From NCBI GenBank assembly GCA_047967505.1, contig CM106540.1: a stretch of DNA of 64,000 bases; one strand, 5' to 3'. Below, piece by piece: positions 22,741-33,609 of this stretch (position 1 is its first letter; every line of letters begins with the position of its first letter). Below the pieces are notes generated by a model. That model did no database searches. It had not been told where the DNA came from and saw nothing but the letters and a program-made list of their open reading frames with translations. Source of the DNA: Dipteris shenzhenensis. Taxonomy: Eukaryota > Polypodiophyta > Polypodiopsida > Gleicheniales. The translations under genes were made by a program, and so were the position numbers.

Positions 22741-23600
22741 GAAGTTTAGGTCATACTTGCTACCTCACACTTTTTTCTTCCTTATATCTCAACCTACTTT
22801 ACAATTTTTGGTTTGCAAACCCAATCCTACTAGAAAGTTTGCTAAGTGGATTTGTGAGCTTCAAGAGTTCTCTTTCACTTTTATTATAGAAAGCACCACT
22901 AGAGCTTCTCTTGCAGATTTGCTTGCAGGTAAGGAGGAAGAAGAAGTAACAAAGGCAAAGGAAGACTTAGATGAAGAGTTGGAGACCCCACCAACAGCTT
23001 TCCAGCCCCATTTTGATGGAGCCTTTAGCCCTTCTAGGAAATATGGGGCTAGGGGGATAATTCTATTTGATCCAGAAGGAAAAGAGGTATGGGCCAAGGG
23101 TAGGCAATTTCCTAAAGCAATATCAAATAATGTGGCTGAGTACAATGCATTGATCTGTAGATTAGAAGATTGCCTAAAGGAAGGAGTGAAAGAGGTAGAG
23201 GTGAAAGGGGACTCTCAACTGGTCATTAGGCAAATGAAAGGTGTTTATAAGGCACGAGGTCCTAATCTACAAGATCTTTATAAAAGAGCGATGGAGATAA
23301 CGAAAGCTTTTGAGTTTTGCAAGTTTGTGCATATTCAAAGAAAAGATAATCATCAAGTTAATGAGATGGCTACTAAAGCTATGGCTTCTTTCACTGAAGC
23401 TACTCTTGCATTGATAGATATAGGTTGGCCAGAGCTCCAAGACATTCAATATTACTTGGATGAAGGACATTTTCCTCATGGATTGACCCCTCAACAAATG
23501 CAAAGGCTCACAAGGAAAGCTCGTCCTTATACAATCCTTGGGGATGTTCTATACATGCAAGGTAAAGATAAGGTTCTTAGGAGGGTAGTGAGCTTGGAAG
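22736..23600 (+). pseudogene. Element A connection and second RNase H
   Basis: After the connection region (ELQEFSFTFIIESTTRASLADLL), an archaeal-type RNase H follows: FDGAFSPSRKYGARGIIL, AEYNALICRLEDCLKEG, GDSQLVIRQMKGVYKARG and HIQRKDNHQVNEMATKA. The acidic residues D, E and D are visible in order. Having a second RNase H between the first one and integrase is a feature described for plant Tat/Ogre-type Ty3/gypsy elements. The same domain is seen in element B (27,387-28,157) and as a stray relic at 4828. It is read without stops in this frame. Confidence 0.85.
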
Positions 23601-24720
23601 AATCTAAAAGGAATATGGAGCTATGTCATGAATGTTCAGGTCACTTTGCTTTAGCTAGCACTACTCGAAAGATCCTTAACACAGGGTATTATTGGCCCCG
23701 ACTCAACAAAGATGTCCATGAGTGGTGCCAAAGTTGTGAGTATGCCAAGCATATGGATGCAAGCAATTGGTTCCTGGGCCCTTGAATCCTATTCCAGCAT
23801 ATGGTCCATTTGAGAGGTGGGGTTTGGATTTTGTTGGCCCCCTTCCTCGTTCTTCACAAGGAAATTATTATATATTAGTTGCAACTAATTATGCAACTAG
23901 ATGGGCAGAAGCAAAAGCTACTGTCAACAACAAAGCAACAATGGTGACATCATTTCTCAAGGACTTTATATGTGCCCATTTTGGTTGCCCTTTGGAAATC
24001 CTTACAGATGGAGGGAGGTCTTTTAGGAATGACTTGATTGAATCTTTGGTGCACAAATTGAAAATAAATCATGTCATATCAATTCCATATTATCCCCAAT
24101 GCAATGGTCTTGTGGAAAAAACTAATGGTTTGCTTTGTGGGCCCTTGTCCAAGCTAGTAGACACCATGAAAAGGAAGTGGGATGTGCATATACTAGAGCT
24201 TTTGTGGGCTTATAGAACCACTCATAAGCTCTCCCTTGGTTTCACACCTTTTCAGCTAGTTTATGGAGTGGAGGCCATCTTGCCAATAGAATTGGAAATC
24301 TCAAGCCTTTGCACATCTTTTCCTCGATTGTGCAACAACAAAAAAACACATGCCCAACGTCTAGTAAAGCTAGAGACCTTGGATAAGAAGCGGCTTCAAG
24401 CACTTCAACATTTGGAGGCAGCACAACATCGTCGCAAAGCAAGGTATGATGCTCTTACCAAGAAGAAGAAGAATCCAGAACTCAAAGAAGGAAGCTTGGT
24501 CATGAAGTTTAATGGTCGTGCGGAGAAGCGGCTACATAAGAAACTCCTTTGATACTAGGAAGGTCCCTTCAAGGTGAAGAAAAAGTGCAAAAATAACACT
24601 TATCTTTTGGAAGATGCAAATGGTCAAGAGGTCCCTGCAATTGCCAATGAGTACCTGTTAAAAGTGTTTTATCCGCGAATACCATGGCCAGCAACCCCCA
24701 TGCCAAGCATGGGGATCTAC
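23600..24720 (+). pseudogene. Element A integrase
   Basis: The zinc-binding end (CHECSGHFALASTTRKIL ... CQSCEYAK) is followed after a frameshift near 23,765 by the catalytic core: WGLDFVGPLPRSSQGNYY (Asp), ILTDGGRSFRNDLIE (Asp) and NGLVEKTNG (Glu), so the D-D-E triad is present. The C-terminal part reads RRKARYDALTKKKKNPELKEG and ends near VFYPRIPW. TGA 24,550 and TAG 24,556 break the C-terminal part; Arg and Trp are the likely originals. Integrase joins the cDNA to host DNA. Element B has lost this whole domain. Confidence 0.9.
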
Positions 24721-24721
24721 T

Positions 24722-24734
24722 GGGGGGGGAAAGA
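24722..24734 (+). other. Polypurine tract of element A
   Basis: A run of eight or nine G followed by aaaga ends directly at the 3' LTR. Element B has a matching G-run at the same place. Confidence 0.85.
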
Positions 24735-26629
24735 TGTGACAACAAAAAATGATATTTTGTTTTGAAACCTGTGGGAGGATTTGTGGGGCACGCAAGGTGA
24801 CAAAAGCTAGCCATGAAGACAAAGAACTAAGAAGCGTGACAGAGACGTTGGTGGCGAGAGACGGCTCTTTGCATCTACTCTCATTGCGCCTTGTCAATCT
24901 TTTGATGTCGACTACTTTATTTCATGTAATCATTAACGTGGATTTGACACTGATTAGACTAATTAGTGAAAATGATTGCAAATGTGATTATGAGTGGAGT
25001 GCATCATTGTAATAACCACGGGTATGAATTATAAATACCTTAGTATAGGGATAGAATGGTTTGGGAGATATATTATTTGCTTTGTAATTTCGAAAATAGA
25101 AATGACTCATGTATTTTGAGAAGGCCAGATGACTGCATGCCCTCCATAATGTACTAAAATAATATGGAGATCGCATGCCAAGCACATGGAGGGCATGTGG
25201 AGGAGTGTGGAAGAGTGTAAAGTCAAGAGGAATCCTCCTAGAATTCCAAGGTGGTATATGGAGGATGTTGACATATGGAAAAGAGAGGGTCCCTATGGGC
25301 TCCAAGGGGAAAGACTCTTGACTTTCTCAATTTTTAAAGAGTCATGAGGATCTTGTGATGGGACACTTGTCAAAATGTGCTCAAAAGGACATTTGATGGT
25401 GACCCATGTCCTTATGTCACCAGGGGGTGAAGGAATCTATTGGATGAAAATGTAACAAGGTGAGGAAGGGTGCGAATTGCTCTATAAAAGAGACCTCTCT
25501 CCTTCCTCTCTAGCATCTGGTTCTTCTCATTGTAGTTATGCCATCACTTGTACTAGCTTTGCCTATCTCTTCCCTTCTGCCTAGAGCATTAGGCTCTCAC
25601 TTTGTATCCCTCTTCTTGCTTGTGATGCTTTGAATAAATTTCATGCTTCTTTTTCCTCATCCTTCTTCCATCTCCTCGCTCTAAAGCTTAGTGTACCCAC
25701 ATGAGTGAGTCGTTTCTAGATTTGTTTTAAGGGTATTCTCTACTCCCTTGGGCGACCTCAATTTTCCATGTATCTTGGAAGCTACTTCTCTGCTGAAGGA
25801 GATAGTTGCCCTTTCCATATCTGTAGTCGGGTATGGACAATTTTGATAACCTTCCATAAAATGGTCATAACTTTTTACTCCGAGCTCCATTTTGAATGAA
25901 ACTTATATCAGAATCTTCTTCTTTTCAAGATCTATCTATTGATGTATTGAAATATTTTTTCCATTTAGTAGAACAAAAGTTATTGTTGTTTGAGTAGACG
26001 GGTCTGTTGTTTGGAGCAGTTTTGAGAACCTTTTGTAAAACCATCATAACTTTCTGTTTCAAGCTCCGTTTTGAATGAAACTTATATCAAAATCTTCTCT
26101 TTTCAAGATCTATCTATTAATGTATTCATATATTTGTTCTATTTAGTAGAATAAAAGTTATTGTTGTCTGAGTGGTCAAGTCTATTGTTTGGAGCAATTT
26201 TGAGAACCTTTCGTAAAACCATCATAACTTTCTGTTCCAAGCTCCATTTTGAATGAAACTGATGTTAGAATCTTCGTCTTTTTGAGATCTATGTTTCATC
26301 CCAACTGTCCCATTTAGCTAAATCAACCCTATCAATTCATGCCTTTCACATCAATTCACATTGTGTTAAGTGAAAAGATGTTCTTCCAACAACGGCTCAC
26401 CCTTGCTTTTGGGGCTGACCGATTAGCTCAAATCAATGCTTCCCCTCAGCCTTTCTTATTTCCAATGCTAGAGTACAACCTCACCTTTGACGCCTATATC
26501 TTTGTTTTTATCTGAGAAGATAGAGAGTGAGTGTCTTTTTAAGCTTCAACTAATGCCCAAATCTCTTCTCTCTTCTTCAATTTGTGAGTTGAGACGTGAC
26601 CAAAACCAAACCCCTAGTTTTGTGTCACA
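24735..26629 (+). repeat. Element A 3' LTR
   Basis: Starts tgtgacaac and ends ttttgtgtcaca, giving inverted ends tgtgaca/tgtcaca. TATA at 25,483-25,489; AATAAA-like signal near 25,632. Lacks the promoter duplication found in the 5' LTR. Confidence 0.92.
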
Positions 26630-26633
26630 CTAC

Positions 26634-27133
26634 TCTTGCCATGTGTCCCATCAAAAGATGCTCAAGACTCTTAAAATATTGAGAAAGTCAAGAGTCTCCC
26701 GACATGGAGCCCATAGGGACCCTCTTTTCCATGTGTCCCCATCCTCCTTATTCCACATAGAAATTCTTGAAGGATTCCTCTTGGCTCCACACTTCTCCAC
26801 ATGCCTTCCACACGCTTGGCATGTGATCTCTCATATTTTATTGGAACACGTGGACATGAGCCCACCTCTTTATATGACTCACTCTTCCTATTTTCTAAAA
26901 ACCCCATAAAATCCCATACACAAATAACTCTCACCCCATACCAAGGTATTTATAATTCATACCTATGGTATTTACAATGATCCATTCCACTCATCCTCTC
27001 AATCCCATACAATATCTTAGAAAAGAGAAATTAGTGAGAGCCACTAGGCTACCACTTGATACTCAAACTCTTATCAAACATAGAAGAAAACAATACCAAT
27101 GCCAAATTAAAAATATCAATTTTTGGCATCACA
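26634..27133 (-). mobile_element. Element B 3' LTR, proximal part
   Basis: This is the start of B's 3' LTR, reading downward from 27,133 (tgtgatgccaaaaattg). It was cut from its other part (10,336-11,894) by element A. Bases 26,634-26,926 match B's 5' LTR at 33,325-33,609; the last 207 bases have no partner because the 5' LTR is truncated. It is related to, but diverged from, the LTR of element A. Confidence 0.8.
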
Positions 27134-27146
27134 TCTCCCCCCCCCC
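27134..27146 (-). other. Polypurine tract of element B
   Basis: On the minus strand a G-run (ten) followed by aga directly precedes the 3' LTR start. Confidence 0.8.
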
Positions 27147-27149
27147 AAT

Positions 27150-27386
27150 AGATCCTCTCTAGTGACAAAGAGGGTTTGTTGGCCCTCAAGGTGGTCGAGC
27201 ATAGAAGAATTTAATGCGATACTCATTGGTGCGTCTGAGTATCACCACGCCATCAACATCCTCAAGCTGATAGGTTCCATTGGTGGCATTCATATACATC
27301 CTTATGGAGGCGCGACCAAAAGTAACCAATCTTTGCTTCTATTGTGGAGCTAACCCTCGAGGAAACATGCCTTCATTCACATATTG
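27150..27386 (-). pseudogene. Element B integrase remnant (core deleted)
   Basis: Following the second RNase H, the frame reads a short spacer (NEGMFPRGLAPQ, stop), then TFGRASIRMY and NGTYQLEDVDGVVILRRTNE. The second piece aligns with the very end of the A polyprotein (NNTYLLEDANGQEV ... ANEYLLKVFY). About 1.1 kb of zinc-binding and catalytic sequence present in A at 23,500-24,590 is absent. The junction lies near 27,300-27,340. Confidence 0.75.
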
Positions 27387-28157
27387 CTAAACATCTTGCA
27401 GTTCTGGCCATCCAATGTCTACCAAAGAAACCACCCCCCAGTCTTGTACTACAATGGCTTGAGTAGCTAACTCATCTGCCCTTTGATTTTCTTTTCTGTT
27501 TATATGAACAAACTTGCAAAAATCAAATTGACTACATAGCACCATAGCCTTTTGATTAAGCTCCTTCAAATGAGGACTTCTTGTCTTGTAATGCCCTTGC
27601 ATTTGCTTTATAATAAGTTGAGAATCTCCTCTTACTTCCAATTCTTTAACTTGACTTTGAGGACAACCCTCCAAACCAAGAATCAAACAATTATACTCAG
27701 GTGCATTGTTAGTTGTGATACCTAGAAGCTCTTGTCCTCTTGCCCACACCTCTTGACCTTCAGAATTTATCAAGTCTATCCCCTCGGCTCCTTGTTGGCG
27801 TGAAAAACTAAAAGCCCCATCAAAATACAAAATAAGAGCTGTTGGTGGTGTATCCCTTTCATCTTTAATGTTCTCCTTACATTTCTTTTCTTCTCCTAGA
27901 TCCTCTCGTCCTATGAGCAAATCTGCCATAGTGGACCTGGTGGTATTTTTAGTGATAAAAGAGAAAGAGAACTCTTGAAGCTCTAACAACCATTTTGCAA
28001 ATCTCCCTCTAGGATTAGGCTTACGAACTAGATATGCTAATACAAACTGAGAGGTAAGGAAGAAAAATGGTCGGGATAATAAATAGGAGCAAAACTTTAT
28101 GACTGAAAACACCAAAGAGCGAGCTTGATGCTCCATTTCTTCATACCTTGTTTCCAC
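27387..28157 (-). pseudogene. Element B connection and second RNase H
   Basis: The open frame of 256 residues starts in the end of the first RNase H (METRYEEMEHQARSLVFSVI, where other elements have a Y-x-x-x-E-K/H-E motif). It then has the connection ELQEFSFSFITKNTTRSTMA and the archaeal-type RNase H FDGAFSFSRQQGAEGIDL, PEYNCLILGLEGC, GDSQLIIKQMQG and HINRKENQRADELATQA. It is the best preserved frame in B. Its order matches element A. Confidence 0.87.
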
Positions 28158-28159
28158 CT

Positions 28160-29335
28160 CTATAAGCTATTGGCTGGCATAATAGATGGGTTGCATTCTA
28201 CCTGCCTCTCCTTTTTGTTGCAATACAGCACCAATTAAATGCAAAGATATACTTGATTTACATAAAAGTCTTGAGACCAATCATGGGGCTTCAATATTTG
28301 ACCCTTACTCATGGCCTCCTTAAGTTGCTGAAAAGACTCTTGTTGCTCCACACTCCATTGGAAAGAAACTCCTTTTCTTGTCAACAAGTTCATGGGATAC
28401 ACTATCTTTGTGAAATCATCACAAAAGTGTTGATAATACTTGCTCTTTTCTAGAATTCTGTGAACAATAGTGACACTCTCAGGACTTGGCAATGCCATGA
28501 TTTCTTGAACCTTGTTAGGATCCATTTGCAGGCCTTCTTCAGACACAATATGCCCCAACAAGACCACTTTTGTTTGAGCCAAATGACACTTGCTAGTATT
28601 TAGACACCCTTTTACTCCATCAATCCTAGCTAAGGCCAAAATGCAAAAATCATCCAAAAACACCCTTATGAACTTTCCCAAAAGGGGCTCGAGCACTTGA
28701 CTCATGAACCTTTGAAATGTAGTTGGTGTATTGTTCAACCCAAAAGGCATCACTCTGTAAGCAAAAACTCCCCAAGGTGTGACAAATGATGTTTTCTTTT
28801 GATCTTCCTCCCGAATACGAATTTGAAAGTACCCAGAATACCCATCACATTCAGAATACATCTCATGCCTTGCTACTTGATCTAGTATTTCATCTTGGAA
28901 TGGCAAAGGAAAATGATCCCTCTTAGTGCATGCATTCAAAGGACGAAAGTCCACACAAACACGCCACTTGTTTCCTTTCTTTGGTGTGATAACTACAGGA
29001 GATATCCATTTGGAATCATTAACAGGAAAGATGAATCCCACCTCAAGTAGTTGTGTTACCTCTTTCTTTAGTGCCTCAGCTTGGATCACCCCCAATCACC
29101 TTAAGTGTTGCACAACTCGCTTGCTTTCTAACTTCAACTCAATCTTGTGCTCCACAAGAGAGACTGGTCAAACCTGTGAATAGCTTGTTGCAAAGAGACA
29201 TGGAAAATCATCTAACATATCCAAGTACTAGAGATTCTCACTACCTGATAGAGAATCACCAAGAAGCTCTTCATTGTGTTGGCATCGTTTAGTGTGCTCC
29301 ACATCCTCCACATGAAGTGTCTCTACAAGATCTTC
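28160..29335 (-). pseudogene. Element B reverse transcriptase
   Basis: VVITPKKGNKWRVCVDFRPL, LPFQDEILDQVARHEMY, MPFGLNNTPTTFQRFMSQ and FLDDFCI mark the polymerase. Right after FLDD about 14 residues that A has are missing (A continues YSSRVDHLEKLR; B jumps to LALARIDGVKGCLN). The thumb (LLGHIVSEEGLQMDPNKV) is kept. The segment 29,096-29,335 links it to the protease in the same frame, with four stops that fit C-to-T change. A frameshift near 28,200 separates it from the second RNase H frame. The small deletion beside the active site would by itself probably inactivate it. Confidence 0.9.
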
Positions 29336-29983
29336 TTATACCACCACCTTATTCCCTCCTGAGTCATCCTGATCAACACCAAGACAAAGACCAAAGGCCA
29401 CTCCTTCCACCTCACCCTCTGACCTGGACTCCTCGGAGCTACACCCTGTCTCTTCTTCTTTATCGGTTAAGTCAGAGCTCGAACTCTCTGATGTTGAAGA
29501 CTCCTCCTTGACAACTTCCTTTTTGCGGCTTCTGATGTTGTAGCACACCTTCTTATCATTTCCTTGCAAAATCAATTCTCCAGCATCCCACTTTTGAACA
29601 GCCTTCACCTTGCGTAGCCAAGGCCTTCCCAAAATCAATGGATAGGCACGTGCATCTAGCTTGGTAGGGATCACTTGAAAAGTAGTCAGCACATAAATTC
29701 CACATATATCCACTTCTAGATTCTTCACAACTCCCAAGGTCTTTACCCTAGTGTTGTTAGCCAATTTGATGCAATAAGGAGAGGTAATACTAGAGTATTT
29801 TAAATCAGCATCTATCATGGTCTTCTCACTCATGACATTAATCGATGCACCTCCATCAATGTACACATTAGAAATCGCTTGACCATCAATGATCACATCA
29901 ACCATAGGTACATCATCACCAACATCTATATCTACCTTTTTAACAACAGGAATGGCACTTTTCTTCTTTTTCTTCTTTGACAC
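29336..29983 (-). pseudogene. Element B aspartic protease
   Basis: VDVIIDGQAISNVYIDGGAS contains the active-site Asp in D-G-G-A-S; LILGRPWLRKVKAV follows. A Ser/Glu-rich acidic tail (SSTSESSSSDLTDKEEE) ends the frame, as in A. This stretch has no stop for about 215 codons and shows the Gln codons that are TAG in A. It is in the same frame as the reverse transcriptase. Confidence 0.88.
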
Positions 29984-31545
29984 TCTTGTGCTTGCTAGCT
30001 TTCCCCATTCCTTTCATAGTTTTGGAGACAAAGTAAGTAACTGACCAAAGGTCATATGAGCTTCCTTTTCTTTAAGGTCAGACAACAAGTCATAGCTTCC
30101 AATGCCTTGTCCTAAAGGAAAGTCTGACTGGCTAATTCTCCTTCTAGATGCCTTCTTTTTCTTACTACGGTGTTCCTCTTCCTGATGTTCCTCGTCTACT
30201 TCTTCCTTGATATCTTCTTCTTCTTTTGCTTTACCACGCCCCGGTTTAGCCATCATTACCTCTCTTTCCTCATCCCCTAAAGAAGCTTCTAACAAGGATA
30301 CTTGTTTTTCTTCTTTCTTTCTCAATCTAGGACACTCGGGGCAATAGTGACCTTTTTCATTACATTCATAGCAAGTGACCCCACTCTTATCTCGAGGCCA
30401 TCTTCACTCTTTAGTGCTCTAGGTTGTCGTGCATTAACCAAATGTAATTTCAAATCAGCAAACTCTGCCATCAATTGGGAGATATTATGATCTAACTCAG
30501 AGGACTTTGGTACTTGAGGAGTGCCCATTATCTCCACCTTAGAAGTTGAAGCTATTGAAGACACAAAAGAGGATTCGATCTTTAGAGAAGCTTCTTTCCT
30601 GGTCGCAATGCGAAGTGCCTCCATGTATGTTGTTGGATCTTTACTCATTACTTTTGAGCGAAGACGCAAAGGCTCCAAAGCCATAACAAATTTGCTCATC
30701 TTTAAGTTCTCCATCCCTACGAGACTTTAAGGGGCTGATGATGCACATGCCACAGCTCACAGAGCTGCCCTTTCATACTTTGTCCATAAAGTTTCACATC
30801 GGATTGCCAACACAGAGACCATCTCACCCTCTCCTTGATAGAACCGGTCCAACTACAACATCAAAGCATTTGGTGACTCCACTGCCCCAAATCTCTGCTT
30901 CATTGCAGCTACCACTTGGTCCCAGTCCTCCTTGGTAGAGTCCGGCAAGGCCTCATGCCAACTCAAGGCTACACCTTCAAGAAAATCAAGCAAAATCTCC
31001 GCTCGATCCTTCATGGACCATCCAAAAAGCCCGCATCCTCGAACAAAATCCCAAAGATAAGACTCCGGGTCTTCTACACCATGATGAAACACAAAAAGGA
31101 AACACCAAGATCCAACTAATATCCCAAACAAGATCCCACAGAGCCTTAGTACCAAGACCAACTTATTATGCATAATCACTTGTTGAAAACCCTCCACAAT
31201 GTGATCCTGAACAAAATCTTTAAAAATAAGTGACCAACCAACACCATGAAAACATTGTGTATACATGCATTCAAGAATCACCCTTCTCACAATTGGAAGT
31301 GCACATAACAGCTTCAAGATATTGTACTCTTCATCATTTGCATAGCAAAAGAAGTTGAAAGCATTGAGAATCACCACTCCACTCTTATTGTCAAAAACTA
31401 CCCAAAGACTCAACTCTTCTTCACACCAAGCTGCCAATGCATGAAACAATCCCCAATCTATCATTGTGCCTGCTGACGGCATTATCAATTCACCAACATA
31501 TTCAAGAGTGCAAACATAAAGGATATGATCATAATGACCATGCAA
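29984..31545 (-). pseudogene. Element B gag with upstream extension and zinc knuckle
   Basis: The first ~160 codons (31,545 to ~31,070) are unlike any gag I know and are loosely similar to the ORF at 4155-4808. The gag core follows: GWSMKDRAEILLDFLEGVAL, SWHEALPDSTKEDWDQVVAA and MKQRFGAVESPNALML. A TAG at 30,853-30,855 replaces a Gln that A keeps. KMSKFVMALEPLRLRSKVMS continues it. The zinc knuckle CYECNEKGHYCPEC (30,342-30,373) is intact but in another frame. Below it is a Lys/Glu-rich linker ending FGQLLTLSPKL. Two further stops lie near 30,730-30,760. Confidence 0.82.
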
Positions 31546-31732
31546 ATAGCTTGAGCATCACCTTCACAATCTTCAAGTTCTCTTAAATGGGATGCAATCT
31601 CTTCTAACAGAGTTCTTCCAAGCATCTTCTTTATCACATCAGGATACACATGCCTATACTAGGCATAACATACAATCAAGTACACCTGAGACCATTTTTT
31701 AAGGTGGAATGAATCCAATACCAAACTTACCT

Positions 31733-31745
31733 GGCCTCTCCACCA
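31733..31745 (-). other. Primer binding site of element B (tRNA-Ala-like)
   Basis: tggtggagaggcc on the minus strand, 6 bases inside the 5' LTR. It begins with the tRNA CCA complement (tgg) and matches a plant tRNA-Ala 3' end (complement tggtggagatgc) except for one base in the first 12. Confidence 0.55.
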
Positions 31746-31751
31746 AAAAGA

Positions 31752-33609
31752 TGTGACATGAAGTTGGGGTTATGAAACTTCATGCACCTCTTAGCTTCCT
31801 GCTCTTCCCAATCTTAATAATAGAGACCCTTATCACTTGCAAAGAGAGATGAAGAAAATATTTTCATGCAAAGAAAACCATAACATATCTTTCTCCTTGC
31901 TTCCCTTAGAGGAGAATGAATATGGTAACATCCCAAGTGATGTTGTAGTCCAGCATTGGGAGAAGAAAAGGATCCACAGAGGCCATTATCTCACCAAGCT
32001 GATCGGTGCCAAAGAGAAGAGCGATGCGATGTTGGAAGAAGATCTTTCGGCTCAACATGACATGAATTGATATATATCTAGGGGCTTGCAGGGGCTGATT
32101 TGGCTGGATGGGTAAATTCTAGGGAAACATGGCACCTCGTCCATAGAAGCCTCTAGAAATGGCTCAATCATTCTACAAACTACTAGAAAACATAAAGGTC
32201 TATAACTTCCACCAGAAAACTAATATAAAAAATTAAAGTACATACAAGATGTGCCTTGAAGTGAGCTTCATATTGATATAAGCTTCGTTCAAAATAGATA
32301 ACCAATTGAAGAGATATGGACAATTTACTGAAAGGGGGTAAGAACTGCCATAGAAATAAATAGTCATACACAGAGACTCATAACTTCTTGTCTTGGATCC
32401 AATGCAAGAAACTAATTACATGGGAGGGAGAAATTTAAAGAGAGCTTTGCGCTGATATAAGTTTCATTGAAAACAAATAACTGGTTGAAGAGATATGGAC
32501 AGTTTACTAAAAAGGGGTAAAAACTGCCATGGAAATAAACGGTCATACACAGAGACTCATAACTTCTTGTCCTAAACCCAGTGTAAGAAACTAATTACAT
32601 GAGAGGGAGACTCTTAAAGAGACCTTTGTGCTGATATAATCTGACCACCAAGGAGAAAGTTATAGGCCAAATACTGACAGGGGGTCTAACTGCTATATTA
32701 ATTGCCATCTAGCCATGCAGATTTCGCCTAAGCAAACTACTCCCTCAAGGCTCCACAATTATCAACGATCCAATACCCCTAGAATTTGCCTAAAAGAGAG
32801 GAAGAAGCTTGCATGGTGGCTCAAGTGGGACCATGTGTGCACAGTGAGCGGCCGAACAAGAACTACTTTAGAGACTTGAATAGAGAGAGAAAAAAACATA
32901 GGAATGGGGACCCAAGGAAAATGATAAAAAGTGACTTTCATTGCCATGAGAGTAAGACTCCACTCAAATAAACTCAAAATACTAAAAACACAAGGGAGAA
33001 GAAGAGGTTTCATACGTACAAAAGGGAGCGGAAGCTCCAAGACTACTCATAGAGAGAGAATAAATTAGAGAGAGATGGACTCAAGAGTCTACAAAAGAGA
33101 ATATCTACAAGAGCGAGGGAAGGCTCATGGAAGAGGCTTGAGGAGACTAGAGCTACAGTAACATGAGGCCTAATGGTGGAAGAGATGTTGAACCAAGGAG
33201 AGAAGGGTTCCTTTTATAGAGATTTTGTCACCCTCCTTCACCCATTTACAATTGCTGCCTGTAGATTCTTTTTCCCATCAATCACATAAGCCCATATGTC
33301 ACCATCCATGTCCTTTTTGGCTACTCTTGCCATGTGTCCCATCAAAAGATGCTGAAGACTCTTAAAATATTGAGAAAGTCAAGAGTTTCCCCACATTGAG
33401 CCCATAAGGACCATCTCTTTTCCATATGTCCACATCCTCCGTATTCCACATAGGAATTCTAGAAGGATTCCTCTTGACTCCACATGCCTTCCACACGCTT
33501 GGCATGTGATCTCTCTTATATTATTGGAACACATGGACATGAGCCCACCTCTTTATATGACTCACTCTTCCTATTTTCTAACAACCCCATAAAATCCCAT
33601 ACACAAATA
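31752..33609 (-). mobile_element. Element B 5' LTR (outer end truncated)
   Basis: The inner end is tgtgacatg on the plus strand (LTR ending ...catgtcaca on the minus). It contains the minus-strand TATA tctataaaag at 33,211-33,220. At 33,321 it has ctactcttgcc without interruption, which is the empty target of element A. The outer ~207 bases present in the 3' LTR are missing, so the LTR stops at 33,609. Confidence 0.85.

Larger units (their letters stand above)
11895..26629 (+). mobile_element. Ty3/gypsy element A (complete layout, nested)
   Basis: The element runs from the 5' LTR (11,895) to the 3' LTR end (26,629) with target duplication ctac on both sides (11,891-11,894 and 26,630-26,633). 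Gene order is gag, protease, reverse transcriptase, RNase H, a second RNase H and integrase. The long LTRs and second RNase H point to a Tat-like lineage. A 5.5-kb Copia element (C1) is inserted between protease and reverse transcriptase. Without it A is about 9.2 kb. It sits inside the 3' LTR of element B; the uninterrupted target is seen in B's other LTR at 33,321. It carries many stops and at least five frameshifts, so it is dead. Confidence 0.9.
27134..31745 (-). mobile_element. Ty3/gypsy element B, internal region
   Basis: B is the minus-strand sister of A. Order from 31,745 downward is primer site, an upstream coding part, gag, zinc knuckle, protease, reverse transcriptase, RNase H, second RNase H, then a scrap of the integrase tail. 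The integrase core is gone: after the second RNase H (GWPELQDV, 27,390) the frame soon jumps to YQLEDVDG, which matches the element A polyprotein end. B is therefore a deletion derivative, and is also full of stops. Its two LTRs flank it at 31,752-33,609 and 27,133 downward. Confidence 0.88.
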
